A stretch of 64,000 nucleotides of DNA. It comes from Pokkaliibacter plantistimulans (GTDB taxonomy: Bacteria; Pseudomonadota; Gammaproteobacteria; Pseudomonadales; Balneatricaceae). Shown one piece after another: positions 35,424 through 43,781 of this stretch (position 1 is its first letter; each line of letters opens with the position of its first letter). The position numbers were made by a program, and so were the translations under genes. The stretch covers positions 3,348,001 to 3,412,000 of the forward strand of contig NZ_CP177354.1 of NCBI RefSeq assembly GCF_046844695.1, in the 5' to 3' direction. The notes below the pieces were generated by a model. The model had not been told where the DNA came from and searched no databases. It was given only the letters and a program-made list of their open reading frames with translations.

Positions 35424-36053
35424 ATGAGCAATAAAGTGCTGTTGTTGTTCGCTCACCCGTCGCAGCGACGGTCAGAGGTGAATTTGCCGATGTTCCGGGC
35501 GGCGCAGCAGGTTGAGGGGGTGAGCTGTGTGGATCTGTATGGCGAATACCCTACCTTCAGAATTGACGTCAAAAAGGAGCAGCAGCGGCTGCTTGATCAT
35601 GACGTGCTGATCTTTCAGTTTCCCCTTTACTGGTACTCGACGCCCTCCATTCTCAAGGAATGGCAGGATCTGGTGCTGGAGCACGGCTTTGCTTATGGCG
35701 GCAAGGGCACGGCATTGCGCGGTAAAACCTTTCTCTGCGCGGTATCCGCGGGAGCGGCGCAAACGGCCTACCAGCAGGATGGCTACAACCACTTCACCCT
35801 GCGTGAACTGCTGCGCCCGCTGGAGCAGACCGCCCGCCTGACTGGTATGCACTATCTGGCCCCCTTTGCCCTGTTTGGCAGCCGTACTGCCGTCGAAGAT
35901 CAGTGCCTGCCCGTGCATATCCAGCACTGGACCGGCTTCCTCAGGGCGCTGGTGAATAATCAGATCGACATTGCCCGTGCCGCGCAGCAGGAACATATCG
36001 GTGACGACTGGCCAGCGCTGTTGCTCAGCGCACCCGCACATCAGGTGGGATGA
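35424..36053 (+). CDS. KefF-like NAD(P)H-dependent flavin oxidoreductase
   Basis: A 209-residue flavodoxin-fold quinone reductase of the KefF/KefG/MdaB group. LLFAHPSQRRSEVN at the N terminus and FQFPLYWYSTPSILKEWQDLVLEHGFAYG are the FMN/FAD-binding signature. Such proteins bind KefC or KefB and are needed for full potassium-efflux activity. The stop codon overlaps the KefC start by four bases, so the two are translationally coupled, which supports the partner role. Confidence 0.92.
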   Translation: MSNKVLLLFAHPSQRRSEVNLPMFRAAQQVEGVSCVDLYGEYPTFRIDVKKEQQRLLDHDVLIFQFPLYWYSTPSILKEWQDLVLEHGFAYGGKGTALRGKTFLCAVSAGAAQTAYQQDGYNHFTLRELLRPLEQTARLTGMHYLAPFALFGSRTAVEDQCLPVHIQHWTGFLRALVNNQIDIARAAQQEHIGDDWPALLLSAPAHQVG

Positions 36054-37951
36054 TCATGACGGAATACTTCATACAGGCGTTTATCTATCTGCTGGCTGCG
36101 GTGATCGCCGTACCGCTGGCCAAGCGTTTCGGGCTGGGCTCGGTGCTGGGTTACCTGATTGCCGGAGTGGTGATTGGCCCGGTGACCGGGCTGGTGGGGG
36201 ACGAAACCGCCACCATTCAGCACTTCGCCGAGTTTGGCGTGGTGATGATGTTGTTTCTGGTCGGCCTGGAGCTAGAGCCGCAGGTGTTGTGGCAGATGCG
36301 CAGCCGCTTACTGGGGCTGGGCGGCTTGCAGGTCGTGCTGACGGCTTTACTGATCATGGCGATACCGCTGGCGTTCGGGCTGTCGTGGAAAATGACCCTG
36401 ACGGTCGGCCTGATTTTCTCTTTGTCCTCGACGGCCATCGTGCTGCAGACCTTCAGCGAGAAGGGGTTGTCGAAAACGGACGGGGCCAAGAGCGCGTTCT
36501 CCATCCTGCTGTTTCAGGACATCGCCGTTATTCCCATGCTGGCCTTTATCCCGATGCTGGCGATCACCGAGCTCGGCAGCGCCCACGATACCTTCACGCT
36601 GGTCGGCCATCTGCCTGGCTGGTTGTATGCAGTGGTGGTGATCGCCAGCATCGCCGGGCTGATTCTGGCCGGGCATTTTCTCAGCCGTCCGCTGTTTCGC
36701 TATATCGCTGAAACCGGCGTGCGTGAAATCTTTGTCGCCTGTGCCTTGCTGCTGGTGGTGGGCATCGCCACGCTGATGAGCCTGATTGGTCTGTCACCGG
36801 CACTGGGCACCTTCCTTGCCGGCGTTGTGCTGGCCAACAGCGAATTCCGCCACGAGCTGGAAACCAACATCGAGCCGTTCAAAGGGCTGCTGCTGGGGCT
36901 GTTCTTTATCACCGTCGGTGCCGGGGTCAATTTCTCAGTGCTGATTGATCACCTCGGCCTGATTGTCGGCATCACTCTGGGCGTGATCGCCGTCAAGGTG
37001 CTGGTGTTGTACGGGCTGGCCACGCTGTTCCGTGCCAAAGGCAGCGACCGCTGGCTGGTTGCGCTGAGTCTGGCACAGGCAGGGGAGTTCGGCTTCGTGC
37101 TGCTGAGTTTTACGGTGCAGCAGAACGTGCTGGAGGCATCACTGGCGCAGATGCTGCAAATGGTGGTGGCACTGTCGATGTTCCTCACGCCGGTGCTGTT
37201 CATCATCTTCGAGAAGGTGATCCTGCCGCGCTATGAGGTGAAGTCCAACAGCCGTGAAGCTGATCATATCGATGAACAGGGGCAGGTGATTATTGCCGGT
37301 ATTGGCCGCTTCGGTCAGATCGTCAACCGCCTGCTGACGGCCAACGGCGTGAGTACGGTGGTGCTCGACCATGAGGCCAGCCAGGTCGACAACATGCGGG
37401 CACTGGGCATTAAGTCCTACTTCGGTGACGCCACCCGTTCTGATCTGCTGCATACCGCTGGTATCGACAGCGCGGCGCTGTTTGTGGTGGCCATCGACAA
37501 CAGGGAAGAGGCGGTCAGTCTGGTGCGCTCCGTCAAGGCCAACTACCCGCAGGTCAAAGTGCTGGCACGTGCCTTCGACCGTGTGCACATGTACCAGCTG
37601 CGGCTGGCCGGTGCCGACTTTATCCGCGTGGAAACCTATCTGTCAGCACTGGAGCTGGGTGGTCAGGCTTTGATTGATCTGGGCTTCCATCCCTTTGAAG
37701 TGGAGAGCAAGAAGGGCAGCTTCCGCAAGATCGATGCTGCCGCCTCCGATGTGCTCTATGAGGAGTGGCGCTCAGTCAGCGAGGGCGAGCGCTTCGGCAC
37801 CAACGCCTATCAGCTGTTCAAGGAGTTTGAAGAGAAGATCGCCACCGAAATGCGCGGTGATCGTGCAGATCGCCATGCTGACAGCGAGCGCTCATGGATG
37901 CCTCCGCCCAAGGGGTGCTACACCACTGAGCTGGATAAGACGCAGAGCTGA
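36050..37951 (+). CDS. kefC: Glutathione-gated potassium efflux antiporter KefC/KefB type
   Basis: A 633-residue CPA2 antiporter. The first ~390 residues form about 12 helices with the GDETATIQHFAEFGVVMMLFLVGLELEP and SLSSTAIVLQTFSEKG family blocks. A TrkA-N (RCK) domain follows with an NAD-binding loop in IAGIGRFGQIVNRLL near residue 411, and then a short C-terminal tail. It exports K+ during electrophile stress and is held closed by glutathione. Coupled to the KefF-like gene by ATGA. A second ATG six bases on has equally good spacing. Confidence 0.92.
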   Translation: MIMTEYFIQAFIYLLAAVIAVPLAKRFGLGSVLGYLIAGVVIGPVTGLVGDETATIQHFAEFGVVMMLFLVGLELEPQVLWQMRSRLLGLGGLQVVLTALLIMAIPLAFGLSWKMTLTVGLIFSLSSTAIVLQTFSEKGLSKTDGAKSAFSILLFQDIAVIPMLAFIPMLAITELGSAHDTFTLVGHLPGWLYAVVVIASIAGLILAGHFLSRPLFRYIAETGVREIFVACALLLVVGIATLMSLIGLSPALGTFLAGVVLANSEFRHELETNIEPFKGLLLGLFFITVGAGVNFSVLIDHLGLIVGITLGVIAVKVLVLYGLATLFRAKGSDRWLVALSLAQAGEFGFVLLSFTVQQNVLEASLAQMLQMVVALSMFLTPVLFIIFEKVILPRYEVKSNSREADHIDEQGQVIIAGIGRFGQIVNRLLTANGVSTVVLDHEASQVDNMRALGIKSYFGDATRSDLLHTAGIDSAALFVVAIDNREEAVSLVRSVKANYPQVKVLARAFDRVHMYQLRLAGADFIRVETYLSALELGGQALIDLGFHPFEVESKKGSFRKIDAAASDVLYEEWRSVSEGERFGTNAYQLFKEFEEKIATEMRGDRADRHADSERSWMPPPKGCYTTELDKTQS

Positions 37952-38646
37952 CAGGCCGTTAACCGCTGGTTGCTTCTTTGCCAAAGCCCCTGATAGGGCT
38001 AATACCGATCAGTTAAGCGTTTTAACTTGCTGATCTGAAGGTAAGAGAATCTGGAATCCACCCACATGGGTTCCGGATTTATATGCACTTCAGTCAGGCA
38101 ACGGCTTTTGTCGTCGACTGGCAAGTCTATGGTCATTCAGATTGTTGGCCTTGCGCTGATGGCAGTTGCTGGTTAGGGAGAAGAGCAGGGCGATCCATTG
38201 GCCCATCACGCATACCCTGTGCCCTGCTAACCTCTTTTCAACACCAGCCAGCAACCCTCTGACTAGGGCCTGTTGCTTTTTAATCTAACTAATTGATCTG
38301 TAAGAGTAAGCTCGTATTGTTACAGCTCTGATCCAACACCGATACGAGCTTGCAATGCCCTGATTACTGCTCAGTGATGAGCACTGGTCGAAGCAGCGGG
38401 AAATTCTGCTGCACAAGACCGTTTACAACAAGCGTGAGCTACGAATAACCATGGAGGGTTGCGGTACCGCATACGCACGGAATACCCTTGGAGAGACTTG
38501 CCCAAGGCGTTCGGGAATTGGCATAAGGTCTATAAACGCTTAATGCATGGTCCGCTGCAGGCAAATGGCTCATAGCCTTCAAGATGCTTGTGGCGGAGAC
38601 TGACATTCATCGACGGCAGATATGCATATAGTCCGGATAAGTAATA
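37952..38646. other. Decayed region between kefC and the AT-rich island
   Basis: This is about 695 bp with no intact gene. It begins with hairpin-forming sequence after kefC (for example GATCAG at 38008 with CTGATC at 38030, and an imperfect stem around 38047-38080). It then contains a short stretch I could not assign (38080-38270) and the decayed IS5-family transposase at 38355-38576. It marks the left boundary of the low-GC island. Confidence 0.5.
38355..38576 (+). pseudogene. IS5-family transposase N terminus, frameshifted
   Basis: Translation from the ATG gives an in-frame stop at codon 3, then LLLSDEHWSKQREILL...YNKRELRITMEG. A change of frame near 38460 is followed by LRYRIRTEYPWRDLPKAFGNWHKVYKRL. 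This is the conserved N-terminal domain (PF13340-like) of IS5-group transposases. There is one stop, one frameshift and no catalytic DDE region, because the following DNA belongs to the island. It is a dead fragment of an insertion sequence unrelated to the IS903-type remnant at 22540. Confidence 0.8.
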
Positions 38647-39381
38647 TTAGTCCTGCGTATTCAGCCAGCTTTGGCAGTTCCAGCCAGTCATCTCCTCAAG
38701 CCGTTTCACCTCTGGTCGGTATATTTCGATTAAGTATTCCCTGGCTTCCTGAGACATTGGAGACGTGTAAGGGATGTTATGCTTACGTTCAAAGTGTGGG
38801 GCTGGGACTTGCCGTATACCCAAAAAGTCGTAAAGCGAAGAAAGAACATCTGAATGGTTGTCTTTTAAGTCTTCATAGCGAATTAGGTGGATTTGTGCTT
38901 TGGAGAATAATTCGTAATACCTTGCAATCTGCTCTGAGTAAAAACCTCGGTCAGTATATGAGTAGTTACGGTGTTGTAATGGTAAAAACTCTGCGCAGCG
39001 ATCCTTCTCTCTTGTAATTGCAGCATAGAAGTCAATGTTATCCTTGCCTCTGTGACACTCCATATTCCAATGAGAATAGGCCCTCTCTATAGGATTGCGT
39101 AATACAAAGGCGATTTTAATGTTGGGGTTGTGTTGAAATATTCTTGCGGGAGCAAGTTTCCAGTATAAATACACGGGGGTCGATTCAAAAAATATTCCTG
39201 CCCGGTCTTTAGGGAAAAATGACTGGAGATATGAGCTCGATCCCCACGCTTCTTCTTTATCAAAGTAGTGGAGTTCTTTTGCTCGAGGACATACAAGATC
39301 GGGGTGGCTTTTCAGATAATTGAATAAGGCAGTCGTCCCTGCTTTTTGGGCCCCACCTACAAGAAAATCTAGCTGAATCAT
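38647..39381 (-). CDS. Sulfotransferase domain protein
   Basis: A 244-residue PAPS-dependent sulfotransferase. The 5'-phosphosulfate loop is GAQKAGTTAL at residues 10-19. The 3'-phosphate motif is VLRNPIERAYSHW at 93-105. It transfers sulfate to a hydroxyl or amine of a glycan, lipid or small molecule; the acceptor is unknown. AAGGA lies upstream of the ATG. It starts 11 bp after the DUF6916-like gene, so the two form an operon. Composition is clearly lower in GC than the flanking chromosome, suggesting transfer. The protein has no signal peptide. Confidence 0.88.
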   Translation of the reverse strand: MIQLDFLVGGAQKAGTTALFNYLKSHPDLVCPRAKELHYFDKEEAWGSSSYLQSFFPKDRAGIFFESTPVYLYWKLAPARIFQHNPNIKIAFVLRNPIERAYSHWNMECHRGKDNIDFYAAITREKDRCAEFLPLQHRNYSYTDRGFYSEQIARYYELFSKAQIHLIRYEDLKDNHSDVLSSLYDFLGIRQVPAPHFERKHNIPYTSPMSQEAREYLIEIYRPEVKRLEEMTGWNCQSWLNTQD

Positions 39382-39392
39382 TTAACTAGTCC

Positions 39393-39692
39393 TTAGTTAA
39401 ATACTGCCTGATATACAATTCCAGTTTGTTCTTCTTTGATAGGAACAATAAATATGGATAGATCAGGCAGGTCTGGGTTGATCAGATGATAGGTACCTTG
39501 GGGTAGTATAGCTTTGCTGTTACTGGTAAACGTCAGTGAAAACGGTGTTCTTGGAAGGTCAGGGTGTGGTTTTCGTGCTGATACAGATGTAAGAGTACAT
39601 TCGATGCCAGTGTTCTCAACCACGAAGGTGTTTCCAAGTACTTTATGGAAGTCTTCATGGCTCACGATGCTCAGATCAACAGGGATAGTCAT
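39393..39692 (-). CDS. DUF6916-like small protein linked to tail-collar genes
   Basis: A 99-residue protein. LGNTFVVE...CTLTSVSARKPHPDLPRTPFSLTFTSNSKAILPQGTYHLINPDLPDLSIFIVPI resembles the DUF6916 family, beta-rich proteins that occur next to microcystin-dependent/tail-collar genes. No signal peptide. It is the first gene of the two-gene unit with the sulfotransferase. Function unknown. The repeated association suggests a part in the same process as the collar proteins. Confidence 0.7.
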   Translation of the reverse strand: MTIPVDLSIVSHEDFHKVLGNTFVVENTGIECTLTSVSARKPHPDLPRTPFSLTFTSNSKAILPQGTYHLINPDLPDLSIFIVPIKEEQTGIVYQAVFN

Positions 39693-39918
39693 ACAGATTA
39701 TTCCAACTAAGAAGGGTTAATGGTAATGGTTAGCAAAGTAAACGTCCGCATGCCACAACGCAACATGTTTTGTGCTGGATATGAGAGGTTATCTGATGAA
39801 TGACAAGTTAATGTCGTGCGGTGATGGGTACTATCTGTAGTATGGTGCAAACTCTAATGCTGAAGTGCTATACGTGCTTGCCTTTGTTGATTGAATACTG
39901 TAAATGCAGAGAGTGGTT

Positions 39919-40416
39919 ATGAATTATCTAGACGTCTTCGTAAATCAGAACATTAATTTTCGTCCGCGAACTGATAAAGATGCATCTTTCCTTGAAACGT
40001 TGTATCTCTCTGTTCGGTGGGAGGAAATGAAAGGTACGGGGTGGTCTGAGGATCAAATAATTATCTTCCTTACAGATCAGTTCAGGTTACAAACTATGCA
40101 CTATGATAAATATTATTCAGATGCGGAGTTTTTGATTATTCAGTCTGGTGAGGAAAATGTTGGCAGGTTGTATCTCTATCGGTCTGATGATGAAATCAGA
40201 ATTGTCGATGTCTCATTAATACCAGGTATACGTAATAAAGGTCTTGGTAGTGCATTACTGGATAAAGTATTTGCAGAAGGAATTGAAACACAAAAGAAAG
40301 TGTCTATCCATGTTGAAGTGTTTAATCCTGCTCAGAGGCTGTATTTGAGGAAAGGATTCAGACCGGTTGGTGAGCCGAAAGGCCCTTATCAGTTAATGGA
40401 GTGGTCTGCTAATTGA
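39919..40416 (+). CDS. GNAT-family N-acetyltransferase
   Basis: A 165-residue GNAT enzyme using acetyl-CoA. Motif A is IPGIRNKGLGSALLDKVF and the C-terminal motif is NPAQRLYLRKGFRPVGE. The ATG at 39919 is chosen over one at 39904, which has no ribosome-binding site. It is the only plus-strand gene of the island. It diverges from the DUF6916-like gene and converges on the collar genes. The low GC matches its neighbours. Acceptor unknown; in this setting a protein or peptide modification is possible. Confidence 0.85.
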   Translation: MNYLDVFVNQNINFRPRTDKDASFLETLYLSVRWEEMKGTGWSEDQIIIFLTDQFRLQTMHYDKYYSDAEFLIIQSGEENVGRLYLYRSDDEIRIVDVSLIPGIRNKGLGSALLDKVFAEGIETQKKVSIHVEVFNPAQRLYLRKGFRPVGEPKGPYQLMEWSAN

Positions 40417-40558
40417 GGGGCAGTACTTGGCTTGATAAAACCATTGGCAACCCCAGTACAACTTGATTTTCGTTTGACATGGTTGATCTGCCGGAGCATG
40501 GGGTGCCCTTATAGAGTGAACTTCCTAAGTTCCCTGAGCTTAACTGGGCAAACGAAAG

Positions 40559-40600
40559 CAATAACCAATACCCTCATGGTCAGCAGGGCACTGGTTATTG
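40559..40600. terminator. Hairpin between convergent GNAT and tail-collar genes
   Basis: CAATAACCA (40559-40567) and TGGTTATTG (40592-40600) are perfect inverted repeats with an inner CCCT/AGGG stem. There is no T-run, so a terminator role is only likely by position. The ~200-bp gap otherwise has no gene. Confidence 0.45.
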
Positions 40601-40615
40601 ATCCGGTAAGAGATA

Positions 40616-41191
40616 CTAAGGCCTGGAAGGCCAGGCACCGTTGAAACAAATACACATGTTCAAAGGCAAATAGGGCTGGCGGTTCTCATGTGCTTGAGTT
40701 CCGCCAGTATTACCGATGGTTGCAGGGTTAATTACAGTATTAGGGAGGCCGTCCTTTTCGAGTGCAGTAAGCTGAGTGTATGTATAGGGGCCTGATCCTG
40801 ACCTATAAGTGTAGGACGACAGATAACTGGAGGTACTCGGAGCGGATGATTTGTTAGTAAAGTCTCCCGGAACATTTTGACGGTGCAGTGTATGAGTGTG
40901 TGCAGGTAACTCATTTACGTTGACAGTGACCGAGTTGGACCCACCGTACTGCCCTAGTGTTATGTCTACAACGGCACCATTAGCAGTCATGTTAGGGTGT
41001 GCAATGGCTCTCTGGGTGAGGTTTGGTATTGCAAAGGTATTTCTACCATCCCCGCCAAAAACGGTATTGATAATCGCATAGAGCATTTGGTACTGACTGA
41101 TATTAAGTAATGCACCGTCACAAAATGCCCAGTCTTGTGGTGCAAATTTAAAAGCAAAAGACCTGATCTCTCCTGTAAAACTGTCACTCAT
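40616..41191 (-). CDS. Phage-tail-collar domain protein (MdpB type), copy 3
   Basis: A 191-residue protein of the tail-collar (PF07484, microcystin-dependent protein) family. It opens with FTGEIRSFAFKFAPQDWAFCDGALLNISQYQMLYAIINTVFGGDG and NTFAIPNL, has a middle ELPAHTHTLH motif, and ends NRQPYLPLNMCICFNGAWPSRP. It has no signal peptide. Last of three tandem paralogues on the minus strand. The MdpB family occurs in many non-phage genomes; its role is not established. AGGAGA precedes the start. Confidence 0.9.
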   Translation of the reverse strand: MSDSFTGEIRSFAFKFAPQDWAFCDGALLNISQYQMLYAIINTVFGGDGRNTFAIPNLTQRAIAHPNMTANGAVVDITLGQYGGSNSVTVNVNELPAHTHTLHRQNVPGDFTNKSSAPSTSSYLSSYTYRSGSGPYTYTQLTALEKDGLPNTVINPATIGNTGGTQAHENRQPYLPLNMCICFNGAWPSRP

Positions 41192-41231
41192 TTCGTCTCT
41201 CCTATAACGTTTGATATGAATTAGTTACTGA

Positions 41232-41771
41232 TTATGGACGAGTTGGGTATATGCCTTGTAAAGAAATAATATAGTTAAGGCCGATATACGGCATCATATT
41301 GTTGTGTGCTGTACTTCCACCTGTTGTACCAATCGCTTGGGCATTGAATTCAACATCTTGCGTAGTTTGCCCCTGCTGTGGATTGGTATAGGCCAGATAA
41401 TTGCTGCTTCCTGTATCCGCAAAGAAAAGGCTTGTGCCAGGAGTTTGGTTCGTTGCCGGTAATGAAGAGCAATACAGGTCATGAGTATGAGCCGGCATTT
41501 GCTCATCAGTCAGGCTTACACTTTGGCTACCACCCTTCTGCCCCATGAGTCTGTTAGTTAGGCCATTACCTTGGCCCTGTCCAATAGGAATGCTTCCATT
41601 CATGTCGGGCAAATTGAATGTGGTCACACCATTACCGCCATAGGTAGTAGAAATTAAGGAAAAAAGTACCTGATAGTTTGCAATAGCAAGTGACTGCCCA
41701 TTACAGAATGCCCAGTTTAATGGTGCATAGTTACCTGCGAAGATACGAATCTCACCAACATATGGTTCCAT
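41232..41771 (-). CDS. Phage-tail-collar domain protein (MdpB type), copy 2
   Basis: A 179-residue paralogue of the neighbouring collar proteins. Shared blocks are GEIRIFAGNYAPLNWAFCNG, TYGGNGVTTFNLPDMNG, EQMPAHTHDLY and a C terminus ending GIYPTRP. The ATG at 41771 has GAGGGA upstream; the longer frame reaching into copy 1 is rejected. It lies 40 bp from the next copy, so the three are probably co-transcribed. The copies share the scaffold but differ strongly in the middle loop between residues 85 and 140, as expected of binding variants. Confidence 0.9.
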   Translation of the reverse strand: MEPYVGEIRIFAGNYAPLNWAFCNGQSLAIANYQVLFSLISTTYGGNGVTTFNLPDMNGSIPIGQGQGNGLTNRLMGQKGGSQSVSLTDEQMPAHTHDLYCSSLPATNQTPGTSLFFADTGSSNYLAYTNPQQGQTTQDVEFNAQAIGTTGGSTAHNNMMPYIGLNYIISLQGIYPTRP

Positions 41772-41809
41772 GTTGTCATCCCTCTTTATGAAAAAGTAAT
41801 CGCTTTTAG

Positions 41810-42331
41810 CTAAGGTCTGGGTGGGTAATAGCCGGATATACAGATACAAAAGTTAGTAACCACAAAGGGTTGCATATTGTTGTGCTCTTGACTGCCGCCG
41901 TAGGAGTTCAGAGAGGGCTGAATTTTGATCAGGGGCGTGCTGGCGACCCCATACAATTTGGCAGCGGGGCGACTACTGTCTTGAGGGACACCAGCATAGA
42001 AGGTATCTTTCGCTGCTGCATCGGTGCCTGTTTGATTGGTTACTTGAAAATAATGTGTGTGCTGTGGGATCTGATTTACTGTAAGTGTTACTGTCTCAAC
42101 GCCACCTGGAGTGTTAGTAGCATTTGGCGCTGTATTACCTATCGGCGTCCTGCCTCGTAGATCAGGCAGCCCATAGGTTGAAACGCCGTCTCCGCCGTAA
42201 CTGGTTCCCAACAAAGAGTACAGTGCGGCGTTTTGGGAGATCTGCATTATTGAGCCATCACACTTCGCCCAACTTGTCGGCGCGAAAGCGAACGAGAACA
42301 TCCTGATTTCACCTAGATACGCTTCACTCAT
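41810..42331 (-). CDS. Phage-tail-collar domain protein (MdpB type), copy 1
   Basis: A 173-residue collar protein, first of the three. It begins AYLGEIRMFSFAFAPTSWAKCDG and contains TSYGGDGVSTYGLPDLRGRTPIGN, NQIPQHTHYFQ and the C-terminal YYPPRP. The collar domain is normally the tip/fibre attachment fold of phage tails, yet no other tail, capsid or lysis gene is present. These are therefore probably not a prophage remnant but a stand-alone bacterial family. Its promoter would lie in the AT-rich 42332-42640 region. Confidence 0.9.
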   Translation of the reverse strand: MSEAYLGEIRMFSFAFAPTSWAKCDGSIMQISQNAALYSLLGTSYGGDGVSTYGLPDLRGRTPIGNTAPNATNTPGGVETVTLTVNQIPQHTHYFQVTNQTGTDAAAKDTFYAGVPQDSSRPAAKLYGVASTPLIKIQPSLNSYGGSQEHNNMQPFVVTNFCICISGYYPPRP

Positions 42332-42640
42332 TGGAGTATCTCCTTGATAGCTTTAGAGGGGCGTTAACTGCGTATCAAGGTGTAGTAGAAAGAGTGCTTA
42401 TATGTCCAGCTGTCATCAAATATTTTTTAGTAGTGTGAGATTAAATAGTAGAGTTGTTATTCTTTAGGAGGATAAGTCATTAAAGTTCTGTCGTTTGTGA
42501 AAGAAGGTAATGTATCAATTAAGTATTAATGGCTTTTTTGTTTTTGGGATGAATACATGGCTTTTTCAATATGACTGGGTGGTGAGTAAAATGCTATTTA
42601 ATAGTAAATAACTTGATAGTGCCCAAGTCAGAATAATTGT
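42332..42640. other. AT-rich promoter region of the tail-collar genes
   Basis: This 309-bp stretch is very AT-rich and has no open frame of interest. It contains several A/T tracts and must hold the promoter for the three collar genes. The composition changes sharply at about 42641, where the truncated MFS fragment begins, marking the right edge of the island. Confidence 0.5.
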
Positions 42641-42925
42641 GATTACGGGCTCTATACGTTCAAGTCACCGTTCTGGGCGCTGCCTACGTTGTTTCTGTCC
42701 CGCTCAACAACGGCTGCCGTTTCCATTGCGGTGATCAACTCCGTCGGTAATCTGGGAGGGTTCGTGGGCCCGAGTCTGATCGGCTATGTCAAAGGGCAGA
42801 CCTCCAATACCACCATTGCTCTGATGTTTCTCAGTGCGCTGCTGGTAATCTCCTTCGTGATGACGCTGCTGATCAGGCTGCAAAATCGCGGTGAAGTTGC
42901 CGGGCTGACGGAAAAGCAGGCATAA
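42641..42925 (+). pseudogene. C-terminal fragment of an MFS transporter (ACS type)
   Basis: Reading in frame from about 42641 gives YGLYTFKSPFWALPTLFLSRSTTAAVSIAVINSVGNLGG and GPSLIGYVKGQT, then a final helix and a short tail. This is the last third of helix 10 to the end of an anion:cation symporter-type MFS protein. There is no start codon with a ribosome-binding site, and the upstream two-thirds of the gene is nowhere in the window. The fragment was cut at the edge of the low-GC island. Confidence 0.85.
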
Positions 42926-42937
42926 AACGTGGTACGA

Positions 42938-42971
42938 GCCTGTGCATGTTCTCGCGAGTGCATGTACAGGC
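42938..42971. terminator. Hairpin after the MFS fragment
   Basis: GCCTGTGCATG and CATGTACAGGC form an 11-base-pair stem with one mismatch; CTCGCGAG in the loop is itself palindromic. No T-run follows, so termination is inferred from position. Confidence 0.5.
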
Positions 42972-43008
42972 ATTAGGGGCAGGGAATACCTGCTTTTTTC
43001 TCATCCGT

Positions 43009-43755
43009 ATGAGTGCTCAGGCTGTGACTATACCGACAACAGTTTTGGACGAAATGGCCCCTACCGGCCGGCTGCGCGCAGCCATCAACTTCGGTAACCC
43101 AGTGCTGGCCAGACGGGATCACAACGGCAACCCCATCGGCATTTCTGTTGAGCTGGCCCGTATTCTGGCGGAAGAGCTCAGGGTGGATCTGGAGATGGTG
43201 TTTTATGATGCGGCGGGAAAGGTATTTGCCTCCCTGCATGACAATCAGTGGGATGTGGCCTTCATGGCGATTGAGCCGGTGCGGGAGAAGGAAATTGCCT
43301 TCACTAACCCGTACGTGGTGATCGAAGGTACCTATCTGGTCAGGCGGGAGTCTCCCTATACCGCGGTAGCGGAGCTGGACGCGCCTGATGTGAGCATCGC
43401 GGTGGGCAAGGGCGCTGCCTACGATCTGTTTCTGACGCGTTCGCTGACCGCAGCAACGCTTGTGCGGGCGGATACCTCAGCCGGGGCCGTAGATGCCTTT
43501 ATCGGGCAGAAGCTGGATGCGGCTGCAGGTGTGCGCCAGCCCTTGCAGGAAGTCGCTGCCAGTGATGAGCAGTACCGTGTGCTGGAGGATTCATTCACAT
43601 CGATCAGACAAGCCATGGCAGTATGCCGGGAACGTGCTGCCGCCGCCCGCTACCTGCACGATTTTATCGAGCGTCAGATCGCCTCCGGGTTTGTCCGCAG
43701 TGTGCTGGAAGAGCTGGGGCAAAGTGATGTAACTGTGCCCGGTAGCCACGCCTGA
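43009..43755 (+). CDS. Amino-acid-type ABC binding protein domain without signal peptide
   Basis: A ~248-residue SBP_bac_3 fold protein. GRLRAAINFGNPVLARRDHNGNPIGISVELARILAEELRVDLEMVFYDAAGKVFASL and WDVAFMAIEPVREKEIAFTNPYVVIEGTYLV are the ligand-binding lobes. No start gives a signal peptide, so it should be cytoplasmic. This suggests a sensor or a member of the leaderless group rather than a transporter component. No permease or ATPase gene is adjacent. The start is uncertain: ATG at 43009 or 43052; neither has a clear ribosome-binding site. Confidence 0.75.
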   Translation: MSAQAVTIPTTVLDEMAPTGRLRAAINFGNPVLARRDHNGNPIGISVELARILAEELRVDLEMVFYDAAGKVFASLHDNQWDVAFMAIEPVREKEIAFTNPYVVIEGTYLVRRESPYTAVAELDAPDVSIAVGKGAAYDLFLTRSLTAATLVRADTSAGAVDAFIGQKLDAAAGVRQPLQEVAASDEQYRVLEDSFTSIRQAMAVCRERAAAARYLHDFIERQIASGFVRSVLEELGQSDVTVPGSHA

Positions 43756-43781
43756 CGGGACGTTCCAACAGGTTCAGTAAC

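Noticed and set aside
40616..42331. Prophage interpretation of the tail-collar genes
   Set aside because: No integrase, terminase, capsid, tail-tube, holin or repressor gene lies in or near the cluster. The proteins belong to the stand-alone MdpB group.
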